Shown: positions 1 to 10,871 of the stretch, piece by piece
Position numbering within the stretch: the stretch's first letter is position 1
Layout of the letters: every line of letters starts with the position of its first letter
Origin: Oryzias latipes
Lineage: Eukaryota > Chordata > Actinopteri > Beloniformes > Adrianichthyidae
Assembly: GCF_002234675.1 (NCBI RefSeq)
Contig: NC_019866.2
Coordinates: forward strand, 10,073,261 to 10,137,260
Direction of reading: 5' to 3'
Length of the DNA stretch: 64,000 nucleotides
The notes under the pieces: generated by a model
What the model was told of the DNA's origin: nothing
The model's database searches: none
The model's input: only the letters and a program-made list of their open reading frames with translations
Translations under genes and position numbers: made by a program

Positions 1-1142
1 AACTGAATAGCCTGGAAGTATCCTATCCGTTTTCGGGTTTCGGCATTTCTCTGTCCTCTGCTGGCCACTAGAATGATTGGCTCCCTCTCACACACCCCCC
101 TCCATCGCCTTGGCAACACTGATTCTCAGTCCAATTACATGGAAGCAATAGGATCTATTGAGGTGATGCTCTTATTAGAAATATAGATCATTATGACAGG
201 AGTGATGAGCCAGATCCCATCATTTACTTAAACAAGCACAGTCCTGCTTGCAGCACCCACTTCAACTAATCCTGGTCTGTCAGCGAGGCACAGACCATGT
301 TTTGCTGCATAAAAAATGTCAGAAAATAGATTTTTTTTAGATTGATTCACAGAAAATTGGTTTCATATGAGAATATGTTGCCATTTGGCAAATAAGATCA
401 GATTTAGGATTATTTTAATGGTTCAATGAGTACAGAAAATATTTTACAGCTTATATGTCCCCTGCATATCTATCATGTTTTTAACTTTTCTTGAGAATTG
501 AACAGTATGTGTTGATTTGTTTTGTTGCTTTACAAAATTTCATATTTTCAGATCACACACAGGGATGAATGGAATGCAGCAAATGTCAATAGGGACGAGG
601 GAAGGGAAAAGCTGCACAATAAGGGACTAGAGATCAAACTGAGTGCATGGGAAGGACGGTCAGAGCCTGAAACTTGAGAGGCACTGAGCTCACTGTCATC
701 TGTATGCTCAGCACGTTGCACTCAGTGCTCAAACTCTCACCTTTTGCATGCAGATACTTCTTTTGCTCCAGTTTTTACCCAATAATGTGTGTGTGTTTGT
801 GGTTCTATGTTCCTGAAGCACTGCAGCAACACCTGGGCTGGCCTTTACCATGAAGTCAATCACCCTGACTGACACCCATGGGGTTAACTGAATGCTGCAA
901 CCAACAGATCTGCAGCCTCCAACAGCAGAGCAGTGCACTGATCCCACATGCATGCATGTATCTACAGCTGCATGCAGATGTGGTGCAGATACGACTTCAA
1001 CCATCCTGTCCCCAACCCCTGATGACCAAAACCATCTGACATCATGCCCTCTGGATTACAGAGAAACACTGCTGTGTTAATATTAGGGTTATTGACAGAA
1101 AACACATGTTTACAGCTATTTCGAGGTCCCTAAAGCTCTTAC
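1..1142. other. Left edge, no confirmed gene
   Basis: I see no confident coding exon here. On the minus strand a good splice donor pattern lies at about 740 (exon ending in AAAAG before GTGAGAG), preceded by a short open stretch that could be a second exon of the candidate gene starting at 1224, but its protein is not recognisable. The rest is AT-rich with a short TG run near 787. Confidence 0.4.
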
Positions 1143-1224
1143 CTGTGTCAAAGTGGGAACTGAAGGCAAAGCTGGGATTGAAAAACGCTGAAGACATGAC
1201 AGCCACATGAAGGGCAAAGACCAT
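1143..1224 (-). CDS. Candidate first coding exon, signal-peptide-like
   Basis: On the minus strand an ATG at 1224 opens 27 codons and one extra base, ending at a strong donor (ACACAG before GTAAGAG). The encoded start is MVFALHVAVMSSAFFNPSFA, hydrophobic with small residues near position 20, as in a signal peptide. The DNA just upstream (1340-1500) is richer in CpG than its surroundings, as a promoter would be. The rest of the gene would lie at lower coordinates or outside the window. A possible next exon ends near 740. No family is recognised. Chance occurrence of a short open stretch with a donor is a real alternative. Confidence 0.3.
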
Positions 1225-1459
1225 CCTCCTCGTTGCGCTGCAGAAGGTGTCAACTCCAAGCGGGAAAAGGGTGGACGACAGGGTCAAGAATGGATTCCTG
1301 ACTCAGGTGCGCTCGCTGTTCAGATGGAAGCGTTGGTGCGCAGCATTTTCATATCGCCATCAAAAATCCCCTCCTTCTTCACCTTCACCTTCGCCCTCAG
1401 ATTTGAATGAAGACGGGGACGGCCGCTGCCATTTAAACTCATCTGAGTTTGGAATCCCG

Positions 1460-2126
1460 AATTTTTACTGAATCCTCCCCGCTGATTCAGCGCACGGTCG
1501 AGCTGTCTGTAATTTATTTTGTGCGTAATTTGGATGTCATTAATCTGCTCCAAACGTTATCCGAACACGCCTTCTTTCTTTTCCTCTCCGCCCTGATCCA
1601 CATCTCACATGTGAAGCATCAGCAGATCAGCTGCTGGATTGAAGCAGACGCTGCGTATTCGGGTTACCTCCTCAGTACGGAGCCTGAGCGACATTTCCAC
1701 TGCGCGCAGGGACTTCCGCGTGCCTCTTTCAAAATAAAACACCATGGTGTAGTTTATGTTTTATTCCAAGCTCAATCAAATCCTATTCCGTTGCTTTTGT
1801 TATGTTTGTGTCACTTGACATGGTCAGACATAACTTAAACGTTATTGGTGAAGTGTTTTGATCCTGCCAGAACATCAGTGCATCAGATGTTGAGGGACTC
1901 TGGTGACCCCAGATTTTTCAGAGGCTGCAGGCCTTAAGTGGTGCATTCCTTTTACTTCCCTTGGCAATGTAATGGAAGGTGGGACCTGATGGTATATTTT
2001 TCCAGCACTGTCATCCACCAGATGCTCTGCATGCACTGGCGGATGTGCACAAATTGGGATGGTCTGGATTCCTCCCCTCAGCCCACATTAGAAGATCCCT
2101 GGCGGATGCCTTTTGTCTCCAACCTT
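1460..2126. other. Intergenic, nothing recognised
   Basis: Open reading frames occur here on both strands, but none shows a recognisable domain, a convincing splice pattern or a poly(A) signal in context. The left end is mildly CpG-rich and may be a promoter for the minus-strand candidate exon. Confidence 0.4.
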
Positions 2127-2273
2127 TTAACACCAGAGATGTCACGGCGACACCTACATAACACACACTCTTTGACATACCAAACATTTTCAACGGTCAG
2201 CGTCATTCCAGTAGATTCTGAAATGGAGAAAAGCGGCATAGAGAACATCAACACTGGAGCATTGAAGGGTTAA
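2127..2273. mobile_element. Possible TTAA-flanked miniature element
   Basis: The stretch begins and ends with TTAA, the target site of piggyBac-like elements. The left end reads TTAACACCAGAG and the right end, read in reverse, TTAACCCTTCAATGCTCCAG. The two ends share only a loose inverted similarity, so this is a weak call. The tetranucleotide could also be there by chance in AT-rich DNA. Confidence 0.3.
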
Positions 2274-2275
2274 AT

Positions 2276-2871
2276 CAGGGTTGTCCAAACTCTAAGGTGG
2301 CCAGATTTGGTGGGGTGAAAATGTGTAAGGGTCAAATCAATCAGCCTGCATTGTTTTTGTTTTTATAAAATTATTAAATAAAAATAACTATTTAATGGAA
2401 ATTTTATTGTAATGGCATGAGTTTAATTTTTTTAAGCTAATTTTTTTCACCAAAATTACAGTGAATTTCATATTTAAAAACCATGCACCATTCTTTCCCA
2501 GTTAGCTTGTCGCATTTAGCATGTCTCATCTTGTAGTGCCTCTTGAAAACAGCCAGTCCCTTTGCCTGTTATGCAGACACAGATGTTTGGTCCTTCACTG
2601 GAAAATTTCCACTTGTCCTGAAAGCAGCAGCCTTCTCCTCCTCCTTTATTTACAGTTGGTATTTAAGAGATGAACTTGAAAGGGCTGTGGGTAACATTGC
2701 CAAAGATTTAAGATGGCTTATACGGTAATTTACCAATTGAAATCAAGAAGTAACAATTTTTAGAAATTGCTTGGGGCTCCATATTATTGATTGCATGACA
2801 GGAGCTTGCGGGCTGGTGGAAATTTAACGCGGCTCGCATTTGGCCCACGGGCCGGACTTTAGACATCCCAG
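2276..2871. mobile_element. hAT-like non-autonomous element
   Basis: The left end starts CAGGGTTGTCCAAACTC, and the right end read in reverse starts CTGGGATGTCTAAAGTCCGG. These imperfect inverted repeats are of the kind seen in vertebrate hAT (Charlie-type) elements, which often carry GTCCAAA and GGCCxGATTT close to the end. Just inside come GGCCAGATTTGGTGGGG on the left and GGCCCACGGGCCGGAC on the right. No clear 8-bp target duplication is visible (GGTTAAAT left, GAATAAAC right), so it is old or one end is eroded. No transposase is encoded. Confidence 0.55.
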
Positions 2872-3640
2872 GAATAAACTGTCTCAGCACACCAATACTG
2901 TGGGTCTGAAGCCACTGCCACTATAATGGATTTATTGGTGTTTTTGGAGTAATCACATTGCTGTTGGATGTAGTGAAGGAGGACATGAGAAAAGTTGATT
3001 GATGTGAGTGAGAAGGATGCAGAGGACGTGACGAGATAGAGGCAGATCTTTCACTGTGGCCTAAAGGGAGCAGCTGGAAAAAGTCAAAGAGGAAGAGGTT
3101 TGGAGGAATCATATCCAGATTTATTACACAATCAGACACCTCATAAAAATAATTACAAGTTCATCTTACAGTTCATATTGCATAAATGATGCTGTCTCTC
3201 ATTGTCTGTCCTGTTCTGTTGTGCATCAAAATTCACAGATTGCTGAAAGTAAAAGTCTACAGATTAGACTCACAATGATAAAAAAAAATATATTCACGAA
3301 TGCAAAAAGAAAAAGCAAGAAAAATAGCATTTGCTGCAAGATTAAACTGGATTTTATACAAAATGTTGGCTTTGTTCACATGACCAGGTCTGAGGGGTGT
3401 CCTTTGGTAGCGTATTCTGTGAACTTGAGTGGGGGGTCACTGATGTACACATGTTCCCAAACATTCTTTCACTACTTTAGTGCAAAGCCAAATTTCTACA
3501 TTGCATCATTTTAATGAATAATTTAAATTTTTAGCACTTTAAGTAGCAGGAGTTAGTTGAGTGCTATAAAGTTTTAATTTGATTCGATTAACCCTTGGAT
3601 GTCTTAAATTTTCATTGTTGATTTGACTGGTAACCTAGTG
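2872..3640. other. Intergenic, nothing recognised
   Basis: AT-rich sequence between two hAT-like elements. Short open frames are present but carry no recognisable domain and no splice context. Confidence 0.4.
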
Positions 3641-4546
3641 GTTTAGAGCAATGTTTTTCAACCTTTTTTGAGCCACGGCACACTTTAACCTTGACAAAAA
3701 TCCCGCGGCACACCAGTATTCAAAAAAAAAGAGGAAAAAAAAGGATAAAAACAGTCTGTATTGATCCACAGTCCCTCCATGATCTCACATGCATTTTTGT
3801 GATAATTGTGGCACTAAAAGCTGTAAGTTGCAGCTGTTTTTTCTAATAAATGTAATAAAAGCTAAGTTAGAAGATTTAAAAACTTTTTGATTTGTGTTCG
3901 CTGTTTCAAGACGTTAAGAAGAGAGACTCGTTGTGCGCCAAGACGCTCACGCTGTCATTTTTAACCCAATGCATCATGGGAGATGTAGTTAATTATCCGC
4001 CGAACGCAGAAAGACCAGCGTCTCCGAGCTTCATGGTTTTGTTCACTTGTTCCACGGTCTGACACCGGATTCTGTGGAAAGTTACACCGCTAAATACGAG
4101 CTTTAGCTGGTATTTTTGTTAGAACTGAGCGACTTTATCAGCAGAATTCAGAGCAAGGAAGTGAAGACGTTAACCACTTCTGATTGGTCAGACTGATGAC
4201 ATGTGATTAAGAATCCAAGAATGATTGGCGGAGACAGTTAAAGGGGCGGGACTTTGCCGCAAACGGCTTTAGCTGCAGCCAAATCGCGGTACCAGTCATT
4301 CTTATCAAAATGTTTTTAATAGAATCAAATAAACACAAATAAAAAAAAATTATTTTATGATCTTTCATATAGCTAATTTCTAAGTGTTTTATCAGGGCCT
4401 GTTTGGATGAACAAAGAGCTGAAATCCTGGAGATGGAAAATGTTGTTAAATCAGGTAATGAGGGCAATTTCCCACGGCACACTTGACCACCTCCCACGGC
4501 ACACTAGTGTGCCGCGGCACACTGGTTGAAAAACACTGGTTTAGAG
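3641..4546. mobile_element. hAT-like element with 8-bp target duplication
   Basis: The element itself spans 3649-4538 (890 bp). It starts CAATGTTTTTCAACC and ends GGTTGAAAAACACTG, a near-perfect 15-bp inverted repeat. It is flanked on both sides by GTTTAGAG (3641-3648 and 4539-4546), an 8-bp duplication as expected for hAT transposase. Just inside each end are repeats of the CACGGCACAC type: GCCACGGCACAC and CCGCGGCACACC on the left, CCCACGGCACAC twice and CCGCGGCACAC on the right. The interior is non-coding, so it is a non-autonomous copy that was moved by a transposase supplied elsewhere. Confidence 0.85.
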
Positions 4547-6379
4547 ACTGAAAATGATTTTGCTCTATAAATAAAACACGTTTAGTCTACGATTTCAATG
4601 CAAAAATAGAAAATCACTGTATATGTAAACAAATACCATCAAATGTTGTGCTTTATTTTGATGCTTGATTTGAATTTTTAATTTACTAAGCATGACTAGA
4701 TGCATGGAATAGCTGCAATGCTTATGATTAGAAATGTTTATTACTCCACTGGAATTTATTCAGTGTTCATATTAGATTAATAGAATTTGACTCTTAAAAA
4801 AAAGAAGTTTATTGTTTTGGTAAAAATTATACAGCAAATATATGCAAAGGTAGAATTTTGTTTTTCTCTTCAAAGTCCACTAGAGGGCAGCACTGGATCA
4901 CTCTAGGGGAGTTGAAGTAGAAACCTGACACGCATTAATGTGCAAGTTAAACAGGACAAGATCAAGTCGGTTTCAGATTTTAACCCTGATTTCTGCATCC
5001 CCATGCCTCTTTTGCTGGGTTATCTCTATAAAATGCATGATGTGGTGGAGTGTTAGTCTGAGGCTCCATTAATAAGAAGACAAGATTAAGACTCCCCAGG
5101 GGCCTGTGAGCACTCTAGTTAAGGGCCTCATATTACACTTACAGATTTTCTTTCACTTGTTCTATCAATTTATATTTAAAATATTAAATACCACTTTTTA
5201 AAGCATGAATTTAAAAATGACAACATGTCACATTATTAAGTAATCAGTTAAAATGAAGGTTAAGATAATAAAAAATAAATGTTTAGTAGCTCAAATATTT
5301 TCTCAACAAATATCCCCTGGGTTATATTGCTTTGAAGGCCTGAGTCTGGACACATGCCAAAGCTGGCTTTATATTTGTGGTTCACATTAAACCACAGCCT
5401 GCTGTTACTTTGAAAACGCATGCAAGTTAGTCACTACTTTAATGAAATATTGACATCTAATTTAATAGCATGAAGGATAAGCTGATAATTTCTGCTTTTC
5501 TTCTATTGTATTATGTAAAAAAAAAATTGCCCAGGCAAAAAGTGGGATTTCATGAAGGGTATTGTGACTCAATCAGGAGGCCTGAAGCGCTTTTTTACTA
5601 GTGTGCACTACAAACTATAAATACTATGGAACAGCATAAAATCACTTGAAGGTTTTATTGAAGAGTTAACTCCTGTCAGTTAAACATGTACGCCTGTCTG
5701 CACATCCGTTCACAACTTCGTGTTTTTTAATGGTTCAAAGTAGTACTTGGCCTCTCAAGTGGTACGTTCGTCCAGTTGAGGAGGCTGATTTGGGGCTGAC
5801 TGATGAACTGATGTGAGCTTTGAGGAGGAGAACCCAGAGCCATATGTCGGGGAAGTATTGCAGTGGTAAAACGTCTACATGAACGAGGTCCTCAAGGATC
5901 ACGTTCGTGAGCTCAAATGTGCTGTAAATCAGCCTCTTTGCAGGTTAGAGCAGTGGTGACCAGGCTCCCCAGAATCTTGTCAGTATAATCCTGAATATTG
6001 GAAAGCGACCTTTCTGCTGACAGATTTAAGATTTTAGAATTTAGAGAATGAGAAGCGGAAGTACTGGAGTACAAATATTGATTTTTCAGCACCAAAGTTG
6101 ATCAAAAGAAGAAGGTTTTTTTTATCTGAATCGCCAAAATATTCGTATTCAGGTAGGACTGCAGACTTTACTCTTGCAGTGTTTGCTCTTTTGTGTCTCA
6201 ATCATTGTGAACAATGTCATCACAACAACTAAAAAGAGCCAATCTTTTGTTTACCTTTAATTAATCAAATATGTCTTTAAAATATTTTTTTCTTTACACC
6301 TTTTCTGCATTAAAACATTTAATTTTTTACCCTTTTCTTCAGGAATTTCATTTTTTTCTCAGCAGTTTTATTTTTTATG
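4547..6379. other. Intergenic, AT-rich
   Basis: No gene recognised on either strand. The stretch consists of AT-rich sequence with short open frames only. A TCCACTAGAGGGCAGCACTGG-like motif near 4877, cut here to its core CTAGAGGGCAGCACTGG, resembles a CTCF-type site (core AGGGGGC/AGGGCAG), but a single match is not strong evidence. Confidence 0.4.
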
Positions 6380-6485
6380 TTTGGTGTGTCCAAAAATTTG
6401 GACACACCTTTTCATTTGAATGAGAGGCTGACCTTCTCATTCAAATGAATGGGAAGGTGTGTCCAAACCTTTGGTCTGTACTGTA
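6380..6485. mobile_element. Tc1-type terminal-repeat remnant
   Basis: The right end read in reverse is TACAGTACAGACCAAAGGTT followed by TGGACACACCTTCCC, a form typical of Tc1/mariner inverted-repeat ends in fish. A second copy of the TGTGTCCAAA / TTTGGACACA motif lies at 6383-6407, and TCATTTGAATGAGA pairs with TCTCATTCAAATGA further in. The whole stretch is therefore a nested hairpin. There is no transposase, so it is a miniature or a solo-end relic. Confidence 0.6.
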
Positions 6486-7166
6486 CTTATAAAGGAAAGA
6501 CAGGAGGGGAATTGTTTTCTTTTTTTTTTTACTCTTTGATCATCATCATCATTAAACTAAAACAAAGAAAATCTTTAGGAATGTAAATTTTCAACTCTAT
6601 TATTTGCAGAGGATCACGTAGTTTTTTCTGCAAAAAAAAAAGGAAAACATATATTGAAAATTGAAATACACAGATTATGGTATATAATTTAAGTGCACCA
6701 ACATCCCAGTGTTGTACAGTTCTTGTTACCTCACAAGTCAAATTTGAGATAAATATTTTTCATGCTGTGACTCTTTATGCAGGAATTCCTCCATTTCAGG
6801 CTATTTAAGAAAAATTATTTGTACTGAATAAGATGATAATAAAAAACATTTATTTATGAAATATGTCATGACACTTTGATATCAACTTCATCTTAGGCTG
6901 AAAAAAATGACGTTTTTGCAGCTTATTTCCTTTCAAACACATCAACTTTCACATTATTTTCACATTTTACATTTTTTTATTACCGATTTTTTTCTTTTTC
7001 TTTTTAAATGTTCACTTTTTTATATTGTGGGTAATGCTGCCGTCTGGTGAAAGCAAAAAAAGTCAAAAAGAACAAAGCTTTGCTATCTTTTTTGCATCAT
7101 GTATGTTAAGAGAGAAAAATATCAAATAATTGTCATCTTCTGAAAATATAATTTTATGACAGCTTG
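6486..7166. other. Intergenic, nothing recognised
   Basis: Very AT-rich sequence with homopolymer runs and a TCATCATCATCAT run near 6540. No coding exon is supported on either strand. Confidence 0.4.
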
Positions 7167-7172
7167 TTTAAT
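7167..7172 (-). terminator. Poly(A) signal of the secreted-protein gene
   Basis: ATTAAA on the minus strand, about 77 bases past the TAG stop of the gene that ends at 7249. ATTAAA is the commonest variant of the AATAAA signal. Confidence 0.5.
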
Positions 7173-7248
7173 ACATGCACAAAGTGAATGACCAACAGGT
7201 CTAGGGTTTCGGTATCCCCTTCCTCTTGGCCCGTGCCAGGACTGGCTG

Positions 7249-8309
7249 CTAGCTGATCCTCCTGTTTGGACTCTTTAGGGGAGGTCTCACTGGAGGCCTC
7301 TGACCGAAGCTGTGAGGAATCCTCTGAGGTTGAACTGGAGTGGTGAGTCTTCCTTCTTTAAAATCGTCCACAAAAGCCTCCACCTTGTCAAACTTGGTGG
7401 TGAGCCTCCCCAGTTCATCTTTCAGAGAGTTAAACTGCCGGTAGAGGTCCCCCAGAGCGTCTGACAGAGGCTGGATCCTGGACGCCAGCAGAAACATGTG
7501 GAAAAGTGGAACTGAGTGAAGGATTTCAGTTTAAGGATAAATATTCAAGGAGCTTTGTGCTGTGTTCCCAAAACGACAGGAAGGAAGAAACATTGGAAAA
7601 CATGAAGGTTGCGACACACTTAATCCAATTCTGAACACCAAAAGAAGCAGGTTTTTATGTTTATTATTGTCAAAATCTTAATTTGTTTATAAAATTTTGT
7701 ATTTTCAGATAAAGACTTATCCTACAGTACTGATCCACAAAAAAGTTAACTAACTTTCAGTATTGCGAGCAGAAAAACAAAGTTTTGGACAGAGCAAGGG
7801 GCTGAAACGGTTCTCATTTTCCGTTGGCTTAGTCTGAACAGTGAGCTCATTTGCAAAACAAAAGAATTTTACATAATACTGGATTTCATAAGGGCTCAGA
7901 AATAGATTCACTGACATCACTGATTACTGGTTTTCTTGCAAGTTTATTCCTCCACCTAAAATCCCTGCTGAATACAGTCCACCCAGAAGCCAGCGTGACT
8001 CACCTGGTATACTCAGGTAGAACGGAGGCGTGGTCATTGATCAGCATATCTTTCACCTGAGTTAGGATGGCAAATTTCCAGTTATCCAGAACCTGAGTCA
8101 GGTTGGAGCAACTTTTACCGCTGGCGGGCTCTGCTGGGCACAGTAACAGCAGAATTGAGCGTACCAAAATGTGTTTTTTTTATTTATGTTTGACTGCAAA
8201 TGCATCATTCCAGACCTTTTGGACCCCAGGGGGATGTTTCAAGTTTCCATTTCTGAGTTCCACAGACTGAGATCATGCAGAGAAGCGCCAGAAGCTCCAT
8301 CATTTTCAT
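7249..8309 (-). CDS. Unrecognised small secreted helical protein
   Basis: Three exons join in frame: 8216-8309, 8004-8133 and 7249-7477. The product is 150 residues. Residues 1-18 ([18 protein letters not shown]) look like a signal peptide, so secretion or ER entry is inferred. After a short linker with the only other cysteine, C40, and an N-glycosylation sequon at N42, residues about 43-115 look continuously helical, with heptad-like leucines ([15 protein letters not shown]). Residues 118-150 form a basic, proline-rich tail ([10 protein letters not shown]). The single mature cysteine could link two chains. Introns are 82 and 526 bp. The second and third junctions have good splice sites; the first donor (AAAAG before GTCTGG) is weak, but its phase fits exactly. 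An ATTAAA signal follows the stop. I do not recognise the family and propose no function. Chance is unlikely because signal peptide, phases and poly(A) signal all agree. Confidence 0.7.
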
Positions 8310-9926
8310 TTTCTAATGTACAAACACAACAAAAAAAGCAACATACAAAGTATTTCTGAAGAAAAAACAAAGATAAATGAAATAAAAAGGAAAAATAAAA
8401 ATAGCTAACTGCTTGTTTTAGCTGTTAGAAAATCATTAAATCAATATTTTTCATCAAAATTTGTCAGGCTTACAAAATGTTGTGCCCAAAATATGCATAT
8501 TTCATGTGTTCTAAGTTACATTTTTCTCATTGTAGCTACATCTTAAGACATCTTAACCTGAAAAATCTTTAGATTTTACCTTTGGGCTGCAGCAATGGAC
8601 CTCCTTCTGGTCGTTTCTCCAGAACGTACAGTGCAATCCTTCAAAAGTGACACAATGAGAAATCGTGGAAGGGGCAGCACCCTTATATCTACAAGAGCCA
8701 TTCCCCCACCTGCTTCCATTCACGTCAGTGATGCAGGGCGTTGACACAGTCTGACATTTTGTGCATGCTTTAGCGTTAGAATGCACATAACTAAACGAAA
8801 AAAAAGCTTCTATCAAGTTTTAGCGGCTGTGCTTCACACCTCATGTGTCTGCTGCAGAGATCAGTGTTCCCAAAGCTCACACTCTTTCTCATCCATGTGG
8901 GTTTTAAGTCTGGGCCACCAGGGCTCCAATTCAAAGGAGGTGTTTGATACAGTGGCGTGGATCCAGAATAGCATTCTTACTGCTTACTGTAATACAATCT
9001 GCAAAACATCTGGGCTTTGCAGATGCACCAGTCTCTCTGGCTCTTGTGAATAATCCATATGAGAGAAGCATACTGGAAGACACTAAAAGAGGCAAATTGG
9101 AAAGTAATGGGCACCTACAAGTACTGTTACCTTTTAGTAAACAAAGCAATCTGAAATTGTATTTATCTCTTCATCAGCCAATAAAGCGGAAAATGTACCA
9201 CCCCTGGGAGATTCCCTCTCCAAATCCAACTCCAGTTCTAATTCAAACAAGCTGCCTGTAATTTATTCCATTCCGTTCACAATCCTCAGAAATGCATATA
9301 TTTTAGCAGTGAGGATATTATTTTAGCATTGGTGAAAGCTGAAGAAACTCTGTGTGTGTTCCCCTTACCAAGACAGATTTCCTTTACTGAGTAATTCTGA
9401 AACATATGAATGAAGAAGCAGGAAAATTTGTATCGCAATCTTTCATTTGCAGACAAAAAATTCGATTTTCTACCGTCGCTGACATGAAATGCTAGAAAAT
9501 GAAATCTATCTTTTTCATTTCATCCGACACTGTGCAGCTATCTGCTGATCCAAGCAGACAGCTGAGGGGATTTATTGACTAAAGGTAAAACAATCTCCAG
9601 ATTAAAAAAGACCAACTGGGCAGCACTTTCTACCATCTGCACCACACGTTGTTGCAAAAAAAATAGTGCTAACCAAGATACCTGTCTGTTTGTTAATGCT
9701 CACAATTCATTTTTAAGCATGCAACATGTGGGTTTAAAGTTTGATCCCAGGCGTGAAGCGATTTATTGAACCATTTCTGTGATCGGATTCCCCAGGAGAA
9801 AAGAAAATATTAGCGTCTTCGTTGACCCTGAATTGAAAAGCCAGAACATCTGGATGTCAACTCTTGGATTTCATTAGGTGTGATCTCTACCAGGAAGTGC
9901 TTCCTTTTCTGTGTGACTAATCTGTT
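8310..9926. other. Intergenic, nothing recognised
   Basis: This holds the presumed promoter of the minus-strand secreted-protein gene next to 8310. A cysteine-containing open frame on the minus strand (8553-8816) ends near a donor-like GGTAAAAT, but it does not join in frame to the downstream exons and shows no domain. Otherwise only AT-rich DNA is seen. Confidence 0.4.
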
Positions 9927-9943
9927 AAAGAATATATGGTGAA
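9927..9943. repeat. Left target-site duplication of retroposon
   Basis: AAAGAATATATGGTGAA, repeated exactly at 10855-10871 on the far side of the poly(A) tail. A 17-bp duplication is the length expected from target-primed reverse transcription. Confidence 0.85.
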
Positions 9944-10828
9944 TTGGGGAGGGGGGGTCAGATATTATGGCGGGGGGGGGTTGTAGTGCGTAGGGTTTTA
10001 GGGGGGTGGCTGTGGCTGTGGGTGCGTGGCGATCCCTGGGTTGCTAGGGTCGCGTGCCTGGGCTGGCTTGCGGGGACGGGGCGCCGGTCGGGTGGTGGCC
10101 GTCTCATGGGTTCCGGGGGCCCTGGCTTCGTCCCTGGCCTTTGTCTCGGTGTCCGGCGCCCGGTGGCCCCCATGGCTGCCGCCTGGTACGGCTAAGCGCT
10201 CCTGTCTTGTGGCCTAGGGGCCGGACACTGGGTTCGCTTGTGCCTCTGGGCATTGGGGGGGCCCCTGTAGGGGGGCCCTCTCTGTGCCTGGCTGGTGGGG
10301 TGGGCGGTCCCCTCCTCCTGGGTAGGATCTGGCTCCCTTTATGAACACACGGTTCACGTCGGCAGCATGCATGTATCTCCACCCCCACGTGCACGTGCAC
10401 ACTGCCACACTGCTCCCTGTCTGCTTCATCCCTCCTCCTTACCTACAGTGTATTGATGGACAGTTTTTTTTTCCGCTCATCTTAGTGTCAGATTTTCACC
10501 TTTGATGTAACATTCGTCTTTCCAGCAGATCTGGTATAATTGTTACAGCTTAAATTAATAACTTAGTCAAATCAGTGCTTGTATCCCCCACCTTTTCACC
10601 TTTCTTCCTTTTACTCTCTTCCACCCTCCCCTCACATTCTTCCCCTCTCCCTCCCCACACACACTAAATGTAACAGATAAATAAAAAATAATACGACAAA
10701 AAGGGGTTTATACAAATCTACACTCTAGTTTCTTGAAGCTATATAACCTCTTTTTGTGATAGTAAAACCTGTCCAACACAAAAAGCCTTCAGCTCTAATC
10801 TGTTTGCTCAGCTGTTGGACAGAACAAG

Positions 10829-10854
<26 letters not shown>
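9944..10854 (+). mobile_element. Poly(A) retroposon with GC-rich body
   Basis: A 911-bp insertion lies between two exact 17-bp direct repeats and ends in a pure A tract of at least 24 bases directly before the right repeat. This is the mark of LINE-type target-primed integration, so the element reads on the plus strand. The first 400 bases are strikingly GC-rich (runs of GGGG, GGGCCC) for this AT-rich region; the last 400 are pyrimidine-rich, then AT-rich with AATAAAAAATAA. No reverse transcriptase is encoded, so this is either the 3' end of a 5'-truncated LINE or a retrocopied transcript. The exact repeats and pure tail suggest a young insertion. The family is not identified. Confidence 0.8.
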
Positions 10855-10860
<6 letters not shown>

Positions 10861-10871
10861 TATATGGTGAA
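10855..10871. repeat. Right target-site duplication of retroposon
   Basis: Identical to 9927-9943. Its first bases merge with the poly(A) tail, so the left limit of this copy is uncertain by a few bases. Confidence 0.8.

Noticed and set aside
8553-8816. Cysteine-containing minus-strand frame ending near a donor-like site
   Set aside because: Its phase does not fit the next exon of the nearby gene. The signal-peptide exon at 8216-8309 fits better.
10104-10400. Overlapping GC-rich open frames on both strands
   Set aside because: They lie inside the poly(A) retroposon and result from GC-rich composition with few stop codons. No domain is seen.
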